Assembly: GCF_044197065.1 (NCBI RefSeq)
Contig: NZ_JBIQOI010000001.1
Coordinates: 1,054,001 to 1,118,000, forward strand
Reading direction: 5' to 3'
Length of the DNA stretch: 64,000 nucleotides
Source of the DNA: Kluyvera ascorbata_C
GTDB lineage: Bacteria; Pseudomonadota; Gammaproteobacteria; Enterobacterales; Enterobacteriaceae
Below are positions 1 through 7,770 of this stretch, one piece after another. The notes under the pieces were generated by a model. It saw only the letters and a list, made by a program, of their open reading frames with translations. It made no database searches and was not told where the DNA came from. Both the position numbers and the translations under genes were made by a program. The first letter of the stretch is position 1; the number at the start of each line of letters is the position of its first letter.

Positions 1-1
1 G

Positions 2-1801
2 CATAGCAACGATGAAATACAACGTCTTGACGAAGCGTTTTCGGCGGAACTGGCCGGGCTGGCTAACGACATCTACCTGAATGATGCGCTGTTCGAGCGT
101 ATTGAAAGCGTGTGGCAGCAGCGTAATTCACTCGGGCTGGATGCCGAATCGCAGCGTCTGGTTGAGGTGATTTATCAACGCTTTATTCAGGCCGGGGCCA
201 AGCTTGGCCAGGCTGAGAAAGCAGAATTGAAAATCCTCAACACGGAAGCGGCAACCCTCAGCAGCCAGTTCCATCAGTGTCTGCTTGGTGCAGCGAAAAA
301 TGGTGGTTTGGTGGTCGAAAGCCCGGACGAGTTGCTGGGGTTCAGCGATGATGAAATCGCCGCGGCGGCGAGTGCCGCTGAAGATCGCGGGTTAACCGGG
401 CGTTGGCTTATCCCGCTGGTTAATACCACGCAGCAGCCCGCGCTGGCGGCATTGCAGCGACGTGAAACGCGTGAAAAATTATTTAAAGCGGCCTGGGAAC
501 GTAATCAGCAAGGAGACAGCAATGACACCCGCGAAAAACTGCTGAGACTGGTGGCCCTCCGTGCACGCCAGGCGGCATTGCTGGGTTATGACGACTACGC
601 CAGCTGGAGTATGGCTGACCAAATGGCGAAAACGCCAAAAGCGGCCTTTGATTTTATGCGTGAGATTGCGCCAGCGGCGCGGGCGCGCGCGGAAAGTGAA
701 CTTGCGGATATTCAGGCGCTGATCGATAGCAACACCACTCCATTTAAGGCGCAAGCGTGGGACTGGTTGTTTTATTCAGAGCAGGTTCGTCGGGATAAAT
801 ATGCTATCGATGAAGCCCAGATTAAACCCTGGTTTGCCCTTGAGCGCGTACTGATTGACGGCGTTTTCTGGTCTGCGAGTCAGTTGTTCGGTATTCAATT
901 TGTCGAACGCTTTGACCTGCCTGTGTATCACCCTGATGTCCGCGTCTGGGAGATTTTCGACACCAATGGTGAGGGGATGGCGCTGTTCTACGGTGACTTC
1001 TTCGCGCGAGATAGCAAAAGCGGCGGGGCGTGGATGGACAATTTTGTCCCGCAGTCCACTTTGCTGGGAACGCGTCCGGTTATCTATAACGTCTGCAACT
1101 ATCAGAAGCCAGCCGCCGGTAAAAGCGCGCTAATCTCCTGGGACGATGTTGTCACGCTGTTCCATGAATTTGGCCATGCGCTGCATGGGCTGTTTGCGAA
1201 TCAACGTTATGCCACGCTCTCCGGCACCAGCACGCCACGTGACTTTGTCGAGTTCCCGTCGCAAATCAACGAACACTGGGCGAGCCATCCTGATGTCTTC
1301 GCCCACTATGCCCGTCACTATGAAACCGGCGAGCCGATGCCAGAGGCGCTGCGTCAGAGCCTTTTCCGGGCTTCAAACTTTAATAAAGGCTACGACATGA
1401 CGGAGCTGTTGAGCGCGGCGCTGCTGGATATGAACTGGCACAGCCTTCGCGTCGATACCCCGGTGCAAAATGTTGAGCAGTTTGAAGCGCAGGCTTTAGT
1501 TAAAGAGAACTTGGATCTTGCCGCGGTGCCACCACGCTATCGCAGTAGCTATTTCTCGCATATTTTCGGCGGTGGCTATGCCGCGGGATACTATGCCTAT
1601 TTATGGACGCAAATGCTGGCAGATGACGGTTATCAATGGTTTGTTGAGCAGGGTGGATTGAATCGCGAAAATGGTCAGCGTTTCCGTGAGGCTATTTTAT
1701 CTCGCGGTAACAGTAGCGATTTAGAAACGCTTTATCGTGATTGGCGCGGCCACGATCCGCTTATTGCGGCGATGTTGAAAAACCGTGGTCTAAGTGAATA
1801 A
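2..1801 (+). CDS. dcp: peptidyl-dipeptidase Dcp, 5' end cut off by the window
   Basis: This is an M3-family zinc metallopeptidase that removes C-terminal dipeptides from oligopeptides in the cytoplasm. The frame is open from base 2, so 599 residues are visible. The E. coli enzyme has about 681 residues, so roughly 80 N-terminal residues lie outside the window. The zinc motif HEFGH is at bases 1163-1177, followed by the downstream Glu region EFPSQINEHW. The M3 C-terminal motif FGGGYAAGYYAYLW is near base 1570. Neighbouring mgrR, mgtS, ydeE and mar genes match the E. coli dcp neighbourhood. A GTG at base 110 is internal and not the true start. Confidence 0.95.
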   Translation, partial: HSNDEIQRLDEAFSAELAGLANDIYLNDALFERIESVWQQRNSLGLDAESQRLVEVIYQRFIQAGAKLGQAEKAELKILNTEAATLSSQFHQCLLGAAKNGGLVVESPDELLGFSDDEIAAAASAAEDRGLTGRWLIPLVNTTQQPALAALQRRETREKLFKAAWERNQQGDSNDTREKLLRLVALRARQAALLGYDDYASWSMADQMAKTPKAAFDFMREIAPAARARAESELADIQALIDSNTTPFKAQAWDWLFYSEQVRRDKYAIDEAQIKPWFALERVLIDGVFWSASQLFGIQFVERFDLPVYHPDVRVWEIFDTNGEGMALFYGDFFARDSKSGGAWMDNFVPQSTLLGTRPVIYNVCNYQKPAAGKSALISWDDVVTLFHEFGHALHGLFANQRYATLSGTSTPRDFVEFPSQINEHWASHPDVFAHYARHYETGEPMPEALRQSLFRASNFNKGYDMTELLSAALLDMNWHSLRVDTPVQNVEQFEAQALVKENLDLAAVPPRYRSSYFSHIFGGGYAAGYYAYLWTQMLADDGYQWFVEQGGLNRENGQRFREAILSRGNSSDLETLYRDWRGHDPLIAAMLKNRGLSE

Positions 1802-1819
1802 ACGTCGTTGTTAAATCAA

Positions 1820-1847
1820 TACCTGGCACCGAACCGGGTGCCAGGTA
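1820..1847 (+). terminator. hairpin after dcp
   Basis: An 11-bp perfect inverted repeat (TACCTGGCACC, 1820-1830, with its complement at 1837-1847) surrounds a 6-nt loop 18 bases after the dcp stop. There is no clear T-tract, so it may stabilise the 3' end or terminate weakly. Confidence 0.45.
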
Positions 1848-1862
1848 CCATCAAATAGATAT

Positions 1863-1893
1863 AAAAAAAACCCGCACACAGGGCTGGCGGGTT
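1863..1893 (-). terminator. intrinsic terminator reading leftward
   Basis: The stem AACCCGC (1869-1875) pairs with GCGGGTT (1887-1893). On the minus strand it is followed by eight T residues (1863-1870 read as A on the plus strand). It would end a minus-strand transcript, yet no annotated minus-strand gene lies within 500 bases to its right. Confidence 0.65.
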
Positions 1894-2000
1894 AAGTACG
1901 TCAAAATAGAGCATTCTTGCTATCATTCCTGGAGGAAGGACAACGGCTCTATTTTTACGAAATGTTAACAGTTACACAACCTGACATATTCGGTAGGGTG
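1864..2000 (-). ncRNA. candidate small RNA or leader, minus strand
   Basis: This stretch holds a 10-bp inverted repeat (AAAATAGAGC at 1903-1912 with its complement at 1946-1955) just upstream of the leftward intrinsic terminator at 1863-1893. Together they look like the body and end of a short structured transcript. The start is not located; the coordinates are a guess. No known sRNA was recognised. A short reading frame, MIARMLYFDV, begins inside the hairpin, so a leader peptide is an alternative. The rest of 1848-2147 shows no other gene. Confidence 0.3.
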
Positions 2001-2057
2001 AAAAGGTAAATTGAGTATTGCAATGGGCGGCGCACTCTTTACAAATGCGTGAGGTTA

Positions 2058-2089
2058 TTGACGAAACTCGCCATTCGGCCTGCTATTAT
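2058..2089 (+). promoter_or_regulatory. candidate extended -10 promoter for the 56-codon ORF
   Basis: An extended -10 element TGCTATTAT lies at 2081-2089. A TTGACG at 2058-2063 is 20 bases upstream of the hexamer, longer than ideal. The small ORF starts about 59 bases downstream. Confidence 0.35.
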
Positions 2090-2147
2090 CGCTGTGTAAA
2101 TCGTTGAGTTAATGGATTTAATTTCGACATTCAGCCCGGAGGTAATC

Positions 2148-2318
2148 ATGAAAACATCCCCGCTCAAACCGCGTCGCGAGTCTATCTGGTCGAATCGGCC
2201 TGAACATCAGGACCTACAGGAATCCCGCTCTGGCAGACCTTGGGCAGGCCGTCAGGCGAGCTGCCGGAGTAAAAAAGCGTGGAAGCAATCAGGGCTGAAT
2301 AATGTACTTATCGTTTAG
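2148..2318 (+). CDS. small basic protein of unknown function, 56 aa
   Basis: The product is not recognised. The ATG at 2148 has a strong Shine-Dalgarno sequence (GGAGG, 2138-2142) at good spacing, better than the in-frame ATG at 2112, which would give 68 residues. The protein has 7 Arg and 5 Lys against 4 acidic residues, plus three Trp. It shows no signal peptide or membrane segment, and the C-terminal end is hydrophobic (VLIV). It sits between dcp and mgrR, and its stop codon (2316-2318) overlaps the first half-site of the PhoP box that drives mgrR. It could be a real small protein, a leader ORF or chance; the ribosome binding site is the main support. Confidence 0.4.
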   Translation: MKTSPLKPRRESIWSNRPEHQDLQESRSGRPWAGRQASCRSKKAWKQSGLNNVLIV

Positions 2319-2346
2319 CATTAGTTGAATAAAGCGGTGCTAGAGT
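2312..2346 (+). promoter_or_regulatory. PhoP box and -10 element of mgrR
   Basis: Two direct hexamers, CGTTTA (2312-2317) and AGTTGA (2323-2328), are separated by 5 bp, the layout of PhoP boxes (TGTTTA-N5-TGTTTA). A -10-like TAGAGT (2341-2346) lies 12 bp further on, as in PhoP-activated promoters where the box replaces the -35 element. Confidence 0.7.
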
Positions 2347-2352
2347 ATTGCC

Positions 2353-2451
2353 CAGCAACGGTTATCTAATCAGGAAGAGCGGATGACTGTAGAAACAAAA
2401 AATCTATCCATGCAAGCATTTATACCGCCAGTATTACTGGCGGTTTTTTTT
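2353..2451 (+). ncRNA. mgrR: small regulatory RNA MgrR
   Basis: MgrR is an Hfq-dependent, PhoPQ-activated sRNA of about 98 nt in E. coli that targets eptB and ygdQ mRNAs. Here a PhoP-type promoter predicts a start near 2353. A strong terminator (9-bp stem at 2424-2444, then seven T) ends the transcript near 2451, giving about 99 nt. It lies next to mgtS, as in E. coli. The call rests on position, promoter and length rather than remembered sequence; the 5' end may be off by a few bases. Confidence 0.75.
2424..2451 (+). terminator. mgrR terminator
   Basis: The perfect stem ACCGCCAGT (2424-2432) pairs with 2436-2444 around a 3-nt loop and is followed by seven T residues, a textbook Rho-independent terminator. 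Confidence 0.85.
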
Positions 2452-2455
2452 GCCG

Positions 2456-2551
2456 TTAATCATTCCATCTTCCGCTAAAATAGGCAGTCAGGAAACCGGA
2501 AAGCAGAATGAGCCCCATTCCAACCAGAAACACTTGCATATTATCCAGCAT
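2456..2551 (-). CDS. mgtS: small membrane protein MgtS, 31 aa
   Basis: MgtS (formerly YneM) is a PhoPQ-induced inner-membrane microprotein that protects the magnesium importer MgtA from FtsH degradation. The frame encodes 31 residues, exactly the E. coli length. It begins MLDNMQVFLVGMG and ends LTAYFSGRWND, with one hydrophobic helix through residues 7-25. The pattern LSGFLxAYFSxxWxD is shared with the E. coli protein. The AGGAGG sequence just upstream of the ATG at 2551 is strong. The gene converges with mgrR, and both lie downstream of dcp as in E. coli. Confidence 0.9.
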   Translation of the reverse strand: MLDNMQVFLVGMGLILLSGFLTAYFSGRWND

Positions 2552-2634
2552 GATGACCTCCTCTTTAACGATTCTCATCACGAGCACCTACAAGCCTACT
2601 GATTTAAACTTAGACTAACGCCACCGTTTGTTAA

Positions 2635-3666
2635 TTAATTATTTGTTGCAGTAAATTTTTTTCTGTATGCCAGCGGACTTATTGCAAAATGTTGCTGGAA
2701 ACGAAAACGCAGATTTTTCGCATTGCCGAAGCCGCTGAGTTCCGCCACTTTTTCGACGCTATCACGGCTGTTGGTCAGACGGTGCTGGGCGTGCTGCAGT
2801 CGTTCGTCCAGCAGCCAGCGGGCAGGGGTTTTCCCGGTGGCATCCTGAAAGCGCCGCAGGAACGTCCGCTCGCTCATGCCCACACGCTTCGCGAGCGAAC
2901 TCACGCTATGGCTTTCCGCCAGATGCAGGTAAAGATAATCAAATAGCATCCCAAGACGCAGGCTTTCACGATCCCTCGCGACCGGTTGTTTGACCTGCTG
3001 CTTCTGTGCGCCGTCACGATGCGGTTGAATCACCAACCGCCGCGCCACCAGATTGGCCGCCTCGAGGCCATAGTCTAACCGTACAACGTGCAGACAGAGG
3101 TCGATGCCTGCCGCGCTGCCCGCAGAGGTCAGCACGTTTCCGTCGGCGATATACAGCACATCCTCAACCACATCGATAGCCGGATAGCGCGCCTGAAGTT
3201 GTTCAACGTAGCGCCAGTGGGTGGTGGCGCGTCTGCCATCAAGCAGACCGGCTGCCGCCAGTACAAAAACGCCGGAACAAATAGATAGCACCCGACAGCC
3301 TCGCTCGTGGGCTTGTCTGAGTGCCAGACAAAGTGCTGGCGGTACCTCAGCATCCATTCCACGCCAGCCGGGAACGACAATGGCGTCAGCCTTCTCCAGC
3401 AGGCTTAAATCGCCGTCAGCCATCACCCGCACGCCGCCCGTTGCCCGCAGTTCACCGCTATCCACGGCGGCCACGGAAAAGCGGTACCAGCCATCGCCCA
3501 TTTCAGGTCTCGGCAGGCCAAAAATTTCTACCGCCACGCCGAATTCAAAGGTGCACAGCCCATCATAGGCAAGTACGACCACCAGCGGGGCGTAGTTTGT
3601 CATTTTCTGGCTGTTTTCTGTCATATCTGCGGGCGGTTGTTGCATGGGGAGCCTGTTTATACTCAT
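2635..3666 (-). CDS. GlxA/FtrA-type transcriptional regulator
   Basis: This is a two-domain regulator. The N-terminal half is DJ-1/PfpI-like (class I glutamine amidotransferase fold), with the nucleophile-elbow-like motif ICSGVFVLAAAG near residue 131. The C-terminal half has two AraC helix-turn-helix motifs (SVSSLAKRVGMSERTFLRRF and VEKVAELSGFGNAKNLRFRF). The overall plan fits FtrA/GlxA-family activators; the ligand is unknown. It is divergent from a rhodanese gene, with 43 bp between the longest frames, and may control it. In-frame ATGs at 3645, 3624 and 3603 are alternative starts, and the last (MTNYAP) begins right at the conserved domain. Confidence 0.8.
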   Translation of the reverse strand: MSINRLPMQQPPADMTENSQKMTNYAPLVVVLAYDGLCTFEFGVAVEIFGLPRPEMGDGWYRFSVAAVDSGELRATGGVRVMADGDLSLLEKADAIVVPGWRGMDAEVPPALCLALRQAHERGCRVLSICSGVFVLAAAGLLDGRRATTHWRYVEQLQARYPAIDVVEDVLYIADGNVLTSAGSAAGIDLCLHVVRLDYGLEAANLVARRLVIQPHRDGAQKQQVKQPVARDRESLRLGMLFDYLYLHLAESHSVSSLAKRVGMSERTFLRRFQDATGKTPARWLLDERLQHAQHRLTNSRDSVEKVAELSGFGNAKNLRFRFQQHFAISPLAYRKKFTATNN

Positions 3667-3709
3667 TCGGTCGTTGCCATAGTGGTAACACAGAACCGGA
3701 GAATAAACG

Positions 3710-4108
3710 ATGAGTTACGTGACTGATTATCCTGCTGCCAGCCCCGCAGATGCCCTGGCGTATTTCCGCCAACGACTGAGCTTTGAAACCGACTGCGCGG
3801 ATGTCCATGCGGCGATGCAACAGCCAGACGTTGATTTCGTGTTGCTGCACGTTGTCGGGAATGCGGAAGCGTTCGAGCGTCGCCATATTCCCGGAGCCGT
3901 TCACCTGCGTCACGCGGATATTACCGCTGAGCGGATGCAGGCCTGGCCTGATGATACGCTGTTTGTGGCTTACTGCGCGGGGCCGCACTGCAACGGTGCC
4001 GATCAGGCAGCCTGGAAACTGGCCGCGCTGGGGCGCTCGGTGAAAATTATGATTGGTGGCATCACCGGCTGGCAGGATGAAGGATTTGCTTTTCAATCGG
4101 GATCATGA
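3710..4108 (+). CDS. rhodanese-like domain protein
   Basis: This is a single-domain rhodanese of 132 aa. The domain is recognised from HIPGAVHLRHADI and the active-site loop CAGPHCNGA near residue 90, whose first Cys is the likely persulfide-forming residue. Such proteins transfer sulfane sulfur or sense oxidised sulfur species in the cytoplasm. There is no signal peptide. A GGAG sequence precedes the ATG. It is divergent from the FtrA-like regulator, a common pairing. Its natural sulfur donor and acceptor cannot be read from sequence. Confidence 0.85.
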   Translation: MSYVTDYPAASPADALAYFRQRLSFETDCADVHAAMQQPDVDFVLLHVVGNAEAFERRHIPGAVHLRHADITAERMQAWPDDTLFVAYCAGPHCNGADQAAWKLAALGRSVKIMIGGITGWQDEGFAFQSGS

Positions 4109-4134
4109 AGATTTTTCAATAGCCATGAAGAATT

Positions 4135-4233
4135 CTCGTTTGCCTGAGTGACAGCCAAATGACACTATCTGGACATATAGCCATCCAGAAGTCCAAATGG
4201 TTCAAATAATAAATTATCACTCAGGGCAACGAG
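4135..4233 (+). repeat. 16-bp inverted repeat flanking the MetJ-like boxes
   Basis: CTCGTTTGCCTGAGTG (4135-4150) is mirrored by CACTCAGGGCAACGAG (4218-4233), matching at all but two positions and separated by 67 bp. The pair encloses the candidate MetJ operator. It may be an operator or an mRNA leader fold. Confidence 0.5.
4171..4194 (+). promoter_or_regulatory. candidate MetJ operator (three tandem met boxes)
   Basis: Three adjacent 8-mers, GGACATAT, AGCCATCC and AGAAGTCC, match the met box consensus AGACGTCT at 5, 5 and 6 of 8 positions. Tandem contiguous boxes are the hallmark of MetJ operators. They lie 66 bp before a gene of the methionine synthase family, which makes methionine repression plausible. 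Confidence 0.5.
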
Positions 4234-4259
4234 TTTGCCTGATGGAGTAAGGAGATCGC

Positions 4260-5363
4260 ATGACACATCAACACGCCCCTTATCGCGCCGACATCGTTGG
4301 CAGTTTTTTACGCCCTCTGGCGATTAAAGAAGCCCGCCAGCAGTTGGCCAACGGTGAAATCAACGCGCAGCAACTTCGCGCCGTTGAGGATGCCGAGATT
4401 CGGCGCGTGGTGGAGCATCAGTGCGACTGCGGCCTGCATGTGGTCACTGACGGTGAATTCCGTCGCGCCTGGTGGCACTTTGATTTCTTTGATGGTCTGC
4501 AGGGTGTAGAGCGTTACGACTCCGATAAAGGCATCCAGTTTAACGGCGTACAGACGCGTGCTCACGGCATTCGAGTGACCGGCAAGCTGGGCTTTGGCGA
4601 GCACCCGATGCTCGAAGATTTCCGCTTCCTCAAGAGCATCAGCGGAGATGCGACGCCAAAAATGACCATCCCAAGCCCGAGCGTGCTGCATTTCCGCGGT
4701 GGTCGTAAAGATATCGATGCCAACGTATACCCGGATCTGACCGATTACTTTAACGATCTGGCGGATACCTGGCGCGACGCTATCCGCGCATTTTATGACG
4801 CGGGTTGCCGCTATCTTCAACTCGACGATACCGTATGGGCGTATCTGTGCTCTGACGATCAACGCCGCCAGGTGCGTGAACGCGGTGACGATCCGGATAA
4901 GCTGGCGGCTATCTATGCCGACGTGCTGAACCGTGCGCTGGAAGGCAAACCGGACGACCTGATTGTTGGCCTGCACGTGTGTCGCGGTAACTTCCGTTCC
5001 ACCTGGATTTCCGAAGGTGGCTACGAGCCGGTGGCGGAGATCCTGTTTGGTCGCGTGAACGTCGATGCATTCTTCCTCGAGTATGACAACGACCGTTCCG
5101 GTGATTTTGCGCCACTGCGCTTTATTCGTCCTGGGCATCAGAAAGCCGTGCTGGGGCTTATCACCACCAAAAACGGTGAACTGGAAAACCCACAGGGTGT
5201 GAAAGCGCGCGTAGAAGAAGCATCGCAGTATGTCGCGCTGGATCAGATCTGCCTGAGCCCGCAGTGTGGTTTTGCCTCAACGGAAGAGGGGAACAGCCTG
5301 AGCGAGCAGCAGCAGTGGGATAAAGTGCGTCTTGTGACCGGAATTGCGGCCGATATCTGGTAA
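4260..5363 (+). CDS. MetE C-terminal-like (YxjG/YxjH family) methyltransferase
   Basis: This 367-aa protein corresponds to the catalytic UROD/MetE-like domain without the N-terminal half of MetE. Family members transfer methyl groups to homocysteine or related thiols. Likely zinc ligands are in GLHVCRGN (His and Cys, near residue 240) and the conserved C-terminal Cys in LSPQCGFAS (near residue 336). The N-terminal motif IVGSFLRP is typical of this short-form family. An AAGGAG sequence lies 7 bases before the ATG. The gene stands alone behind a MetJ-like operator and ends before a REP palindrome. The methyl donor is not evident. Confidence 0.8.
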   Translation: MTHQHAPYRADIVGSFLRPLAIKEARQQLANGEINAQQLRAVEDAEIRRVVEHQCDCGLHVVTDGEFRRAWWHFDFFDGLQGVERYDSDKGIQFNGVQTRAHGIRVTGKLGFGEHPMLEDFRFLKSISGDATPKMTIPSPSVLHFRGGRKDIDANVYPDLTDYFNDLADTWRDAIRAFYDAGCRYLQLDDTVWAYLCSDDQRRQVRERGDDPDKLAAIYADVLNRALEGKPDDLIVGLHVCRGNFRSTWISEGGYEPVAEILFGRVNVDAFFLEYDNDRSGDFAPLRFIRPGHQKAVLGLITTKNGELENPQGVKARVEEASQYVALDQICLSPQCGFASTEEGNSLSEQQQWDKVRLVTGIAADIW

Positions 5364-5385
5364 TTCCCCCACGTCGGCGTTTCGC

Positions 5386-5437
5386 CTTGGCCGGGCTACC
5401 TATCCTGTAGCCCGGCCAAGCGCAGCGCCGCCGGGAA
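5386..5437. repeat. REP palindrome between convergent genes
   Basis: A perfect 14-bp stem (CTTGGCCGGGCTAC, 5386-5399, with 5407-5420) is followed by GCGCAGCGCCGCCGGGA. The same core recurs near 63281-63312. It separates the convergent methyltransferase and ydeE genes and probably protects both 3' ends. Confidence 0.75.
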
Positions 5438-5442
5438 ACCCT

Positions 5443-6633
5443 TCACGCGACGCTAACCGTCGCTCCCCAGGTACTGGCCTTAATGCCGCGAATAATCAGC
5501 CACCACGCCAGCACGATAACCACCATCATGATAGGGAACAGTGCGTAAGGCGCGAAATGCGTCAGGATTTGCCCGGTCAACAGCGGGTTCAGCGCAGCAC
5601 CAAGCCAGCCCAGCGCCTGTGCGGAGAAGTAGCTGGCCTTCATACCCGGTGGGGCAATGTTATCAATCAGCATGTATTCACCAGGAGCGTAGATAACCTC
5701 GCCCAGCGTAAAGACCGCCGCTGCCAGCCCCCAGAACAGCAGGTTGCTTCCCGATACCATAAAACCGGCCAGACCCAGCACATAACACAGGGTGCCGAAG
5801 GTCATCAGCGGTTTCAGGTTACTGGCCGTTAAGCGGCGGCCGATGGCGTACTGCAAGGTCACCACCACCGCGGCGTTCACCGGCAGGATCACCGCCACCA
5901 CCTTCTCGGCAAAGGTACTATCGCCAATCGTCAGCACGTACTGCGACATACAGGAGGCGAATGAGCCGCCAACGAACGAGGCCAGCAGACCGGAGAGGGT
6001 AAACCACAGCAGCGCTCGGTCGTGCAACAGCACGGAAGGCGACCAGGCCATCGGCGTCTCGGCCATTTCCGCGGAATTAATACGCACCACATAGCGCTGG
6101 ATAAACAGCAGCGGAAACGCTGCGCAAATCGCCGCCAGCCAGAACGGCAGGTTAATGCTGTGCATCACCAGCAGCGTGCCAATCGGCGGGCCAATGGTCC
6201 AGCCGATATTGAGGAAGGTGTAGTTAAGCGAAAAGATGCGCGCTTTGGTTGTTGCCGTCAGTGTATCGGAGAAATATGCCTTCAGAACGGTTGAGAAAAC
6301 CGAATACGAACAGTTGATCAGCGAGAAAAAGAACACCACCAGCGGCACGCTGTTTACCAGCGGGATGGCGACAAAGCCGGCGATAAAAAACGTCACCGCG
6401 ATCAGCATATAGCGTTTTTTATCAAACTTGTCGGCCAGAATGCCGAAACCGAGGCTGAAGATGACGCCGACCACCAGGGCGATGGACATGGCATAACCGA
6501 TGGTATCTACCGTCATGGCGTACTGCCGGGTGAGGTAGATGGTCATAAAGGGAAGTGTGGCACCGCGCCCGATGGTTAACAGTAACGACGATGCCAGCAG
6601 CGCAATCGTAGATCGTCTGGTTGTTGGTTTCAT
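5443..6633 (-). CDS. ydeE: MFS transporter YdeE
   Basis: This is a 12-helix major facilitator of 396 aa in the inner membrane. E. coli YdeE is a dipeptide exporter when overproduced. It carries the MFS A-like motif after helix 2 (GFGILADKFDKKRYM, residues 63-77) and long hydrophobic helices throughout. AGGAA precedes the ATG at 6633. Its place next to eamA and marRAB and downstream of mgtS is the E. coli arrangement. It is transcribed leftward, away from eamA. Confidence 0.9.
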   Translation of the reverse strand: MKPTTRRSTIALLASSLLLTIGRGATLPFMTIYLTRQYAMTVDTIGYAMSIALVVGVIFSLGFGILADKFDKKRYMLIAVTFFIAGFVAIPLVNSVPLVVFFFSLINCSYSVFSTVLKAYFSDTLTATTKARIFSLNYTFLNIGWTIGPPIGTLLVMHSINLPFWLAAICAAFPLLFIQRYVVRINSAEMAETPMAWSPSVLLHDRALLWFTLSGLLASFVGGSFASCMSQYVLTIGDSTFAEKVVAVILPVNAAVVVTLQYAIGRRLTASNLKPLMTFGTLCYVLGLAGFMVSGSNLLFWGLAAAVFTLGEVIYAPGEYMLIDNIAPPGMKASYFSAQALGWLGAALNPLLTGQILTHFAPYALFPIMMVVIVLAWWLIIRGIKASTWGATVSVA

Positions 6634-6828
6634 TTTCCTGCCTGAGAGATATGGTTGTGCATTTTTTTGTTATCACTTTCACAAATATCACGCCATAGGA
6701 AGCTTGTATAGATAAGTCCGTGTCGGGAAGTGCGATCGCGGCCTGCCAGAAATAATGATCTATTCCTGGACTGAATTTTTCGTTACTTTGAATGTGTTTA
6801 CATAAATTTAAAAAACGGTGGAGCGTGT

Positions 6829-7731
6829 ATGACGCGTAAAGATGGGCTACTAGCGCTGCTGGTAGTGGTGGTATGGGGACTGAATTTCGTGGTTATCAAA
6901 GTTGGGCTGCATGGTATGCCGCCGCTGCTGCTGGCAGGACTTCGCTTCCTGTTTGTTGCCTTTCCTGCGCTGTTCTTTGTGCCGCGCCCCCGCGTACCGC
7001 TTCCGTTGCTGCTGGGCTACGCGCTGACCATCAGCTTTGGTCAGTTTGCCTTCTTGTTCTGCGCCATTAACTTCGGCATGCCCGCTGGGCTGGCGTCGCT
7101 GGTCCTGCAAGCACAGGCCTTCTTTACCATTATTCTTGGGGCATTTGTCTTTGGCGAGCGGCTGCAGCGCAAACAGCTGGTGGGCATCTCGCTGGCGGTG
7201 TTTGGCGTACTGGTGCTGATTGAAACCAGCATGACCGGGCAGCATGTGCAGCTGCTGGGCTTTATGCTGACGCTGGGCGCCGCGCTCTGTTGGGCCTGCG
7301 GTAATATCTTTAATAAAAAAATCATGCTGCACCCGTCGAAAACCGGCGTGATGTCGCTGGTGGTATGGAGCGCGTTAATCCCGATTGGACCGTTTATGCT
7401 GAGCTCGTGGATATTCGAAGGCCCGCACCTGATGGCGCAAAGCGTCATTCATATCAATCTCACTACCGTGCTGTCGCTGGCCTATCTTTCCTTTATTGCC
7501 AGCATTGTTGGCTATGGGATATGGGGCTCGCTGCTGGGTCGCTATGAAACCTGGCGCGTGGCGCCGCTGTCGCTATTGGTACCGGTTGTTGGGCTGGCGA
7601 GTGCAGCGCTGCTGTTGGGTGAGACGCTCACGGCCATGCAATTGGTGGGTGCACTGCTGATTATGGCTGGGCTGCTAATTAACGTCTTTGGCCTGAAGAT
7701 CCCGGGATTTCGTCGGACGGTGAAGGGATAA
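6829..7731 (+). CDS. eamA: O-acetylserine/cysteine exporter EamA
   Basis: This is a ten-helix drug/metabolite transporter of 300 aa with two EamA repeats, roughly residues 5-135 and 150-285. In E. coli it exports cysteine-pathway metabolites. Motifs include VVVWGLNFVVIKVGL near the N-terminus and LLGETLTAMQLVGALLIMAG in the second repeat. GGTGGAG precedes the ATG. It is divergent from ydeE and converges on marB, as in E. coli, where it was called ydeD. Confidence 0.9.
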   Translation: MTRKDGLLALLVVVVWGLNFVVIKVGLHGMPPLLLAGLRFLFVAFPALFFVPRPRVPLPLLLGYALTISFGQFAFLFCAINFGMPAGLASLVLQAQAFFTIILGAFVFGERLQRKQLVGISLAVFGVLVLIETSMTGQHVQLLGFMLTLGAALCWACGNIFNKKIMLHPSKTGVMSLVVWSALIPIGPFMLSSWIFEGPHLMAQSVIHINLTTVLSLAYLSFIASIVGYGIWGSLLGRYETWRVAPLSLLVPVVGLASAALLLGETLTAMQLVGALLIMAGLLINVFGLKIPGFRRTVKG

Positions 7732-7737
7732 CAGCAT

Positions 7738-7762
7738 AAAAAAAGCCCCGCCGGAGCGGGGC
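7738..7762 (-). terminator. marRAB operon terminator
   Basis: GCCCCGC (7745-7751) pairs with GCGGGGC (7756-7762) around a 4-nt loop, followed on the minus strand by seven T residues. It lies just after the marB stop. Confidence 0.85.
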
Positions 7763-7770
7763 AATAACGT

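Noticed and set aside
2560..2630. PhoP box for mgtS on the minus strand
   Set aside because: AGTTTA is present upstream, but the second half-site and -10 element at proper spacing were not convincing, so no feature was placed.
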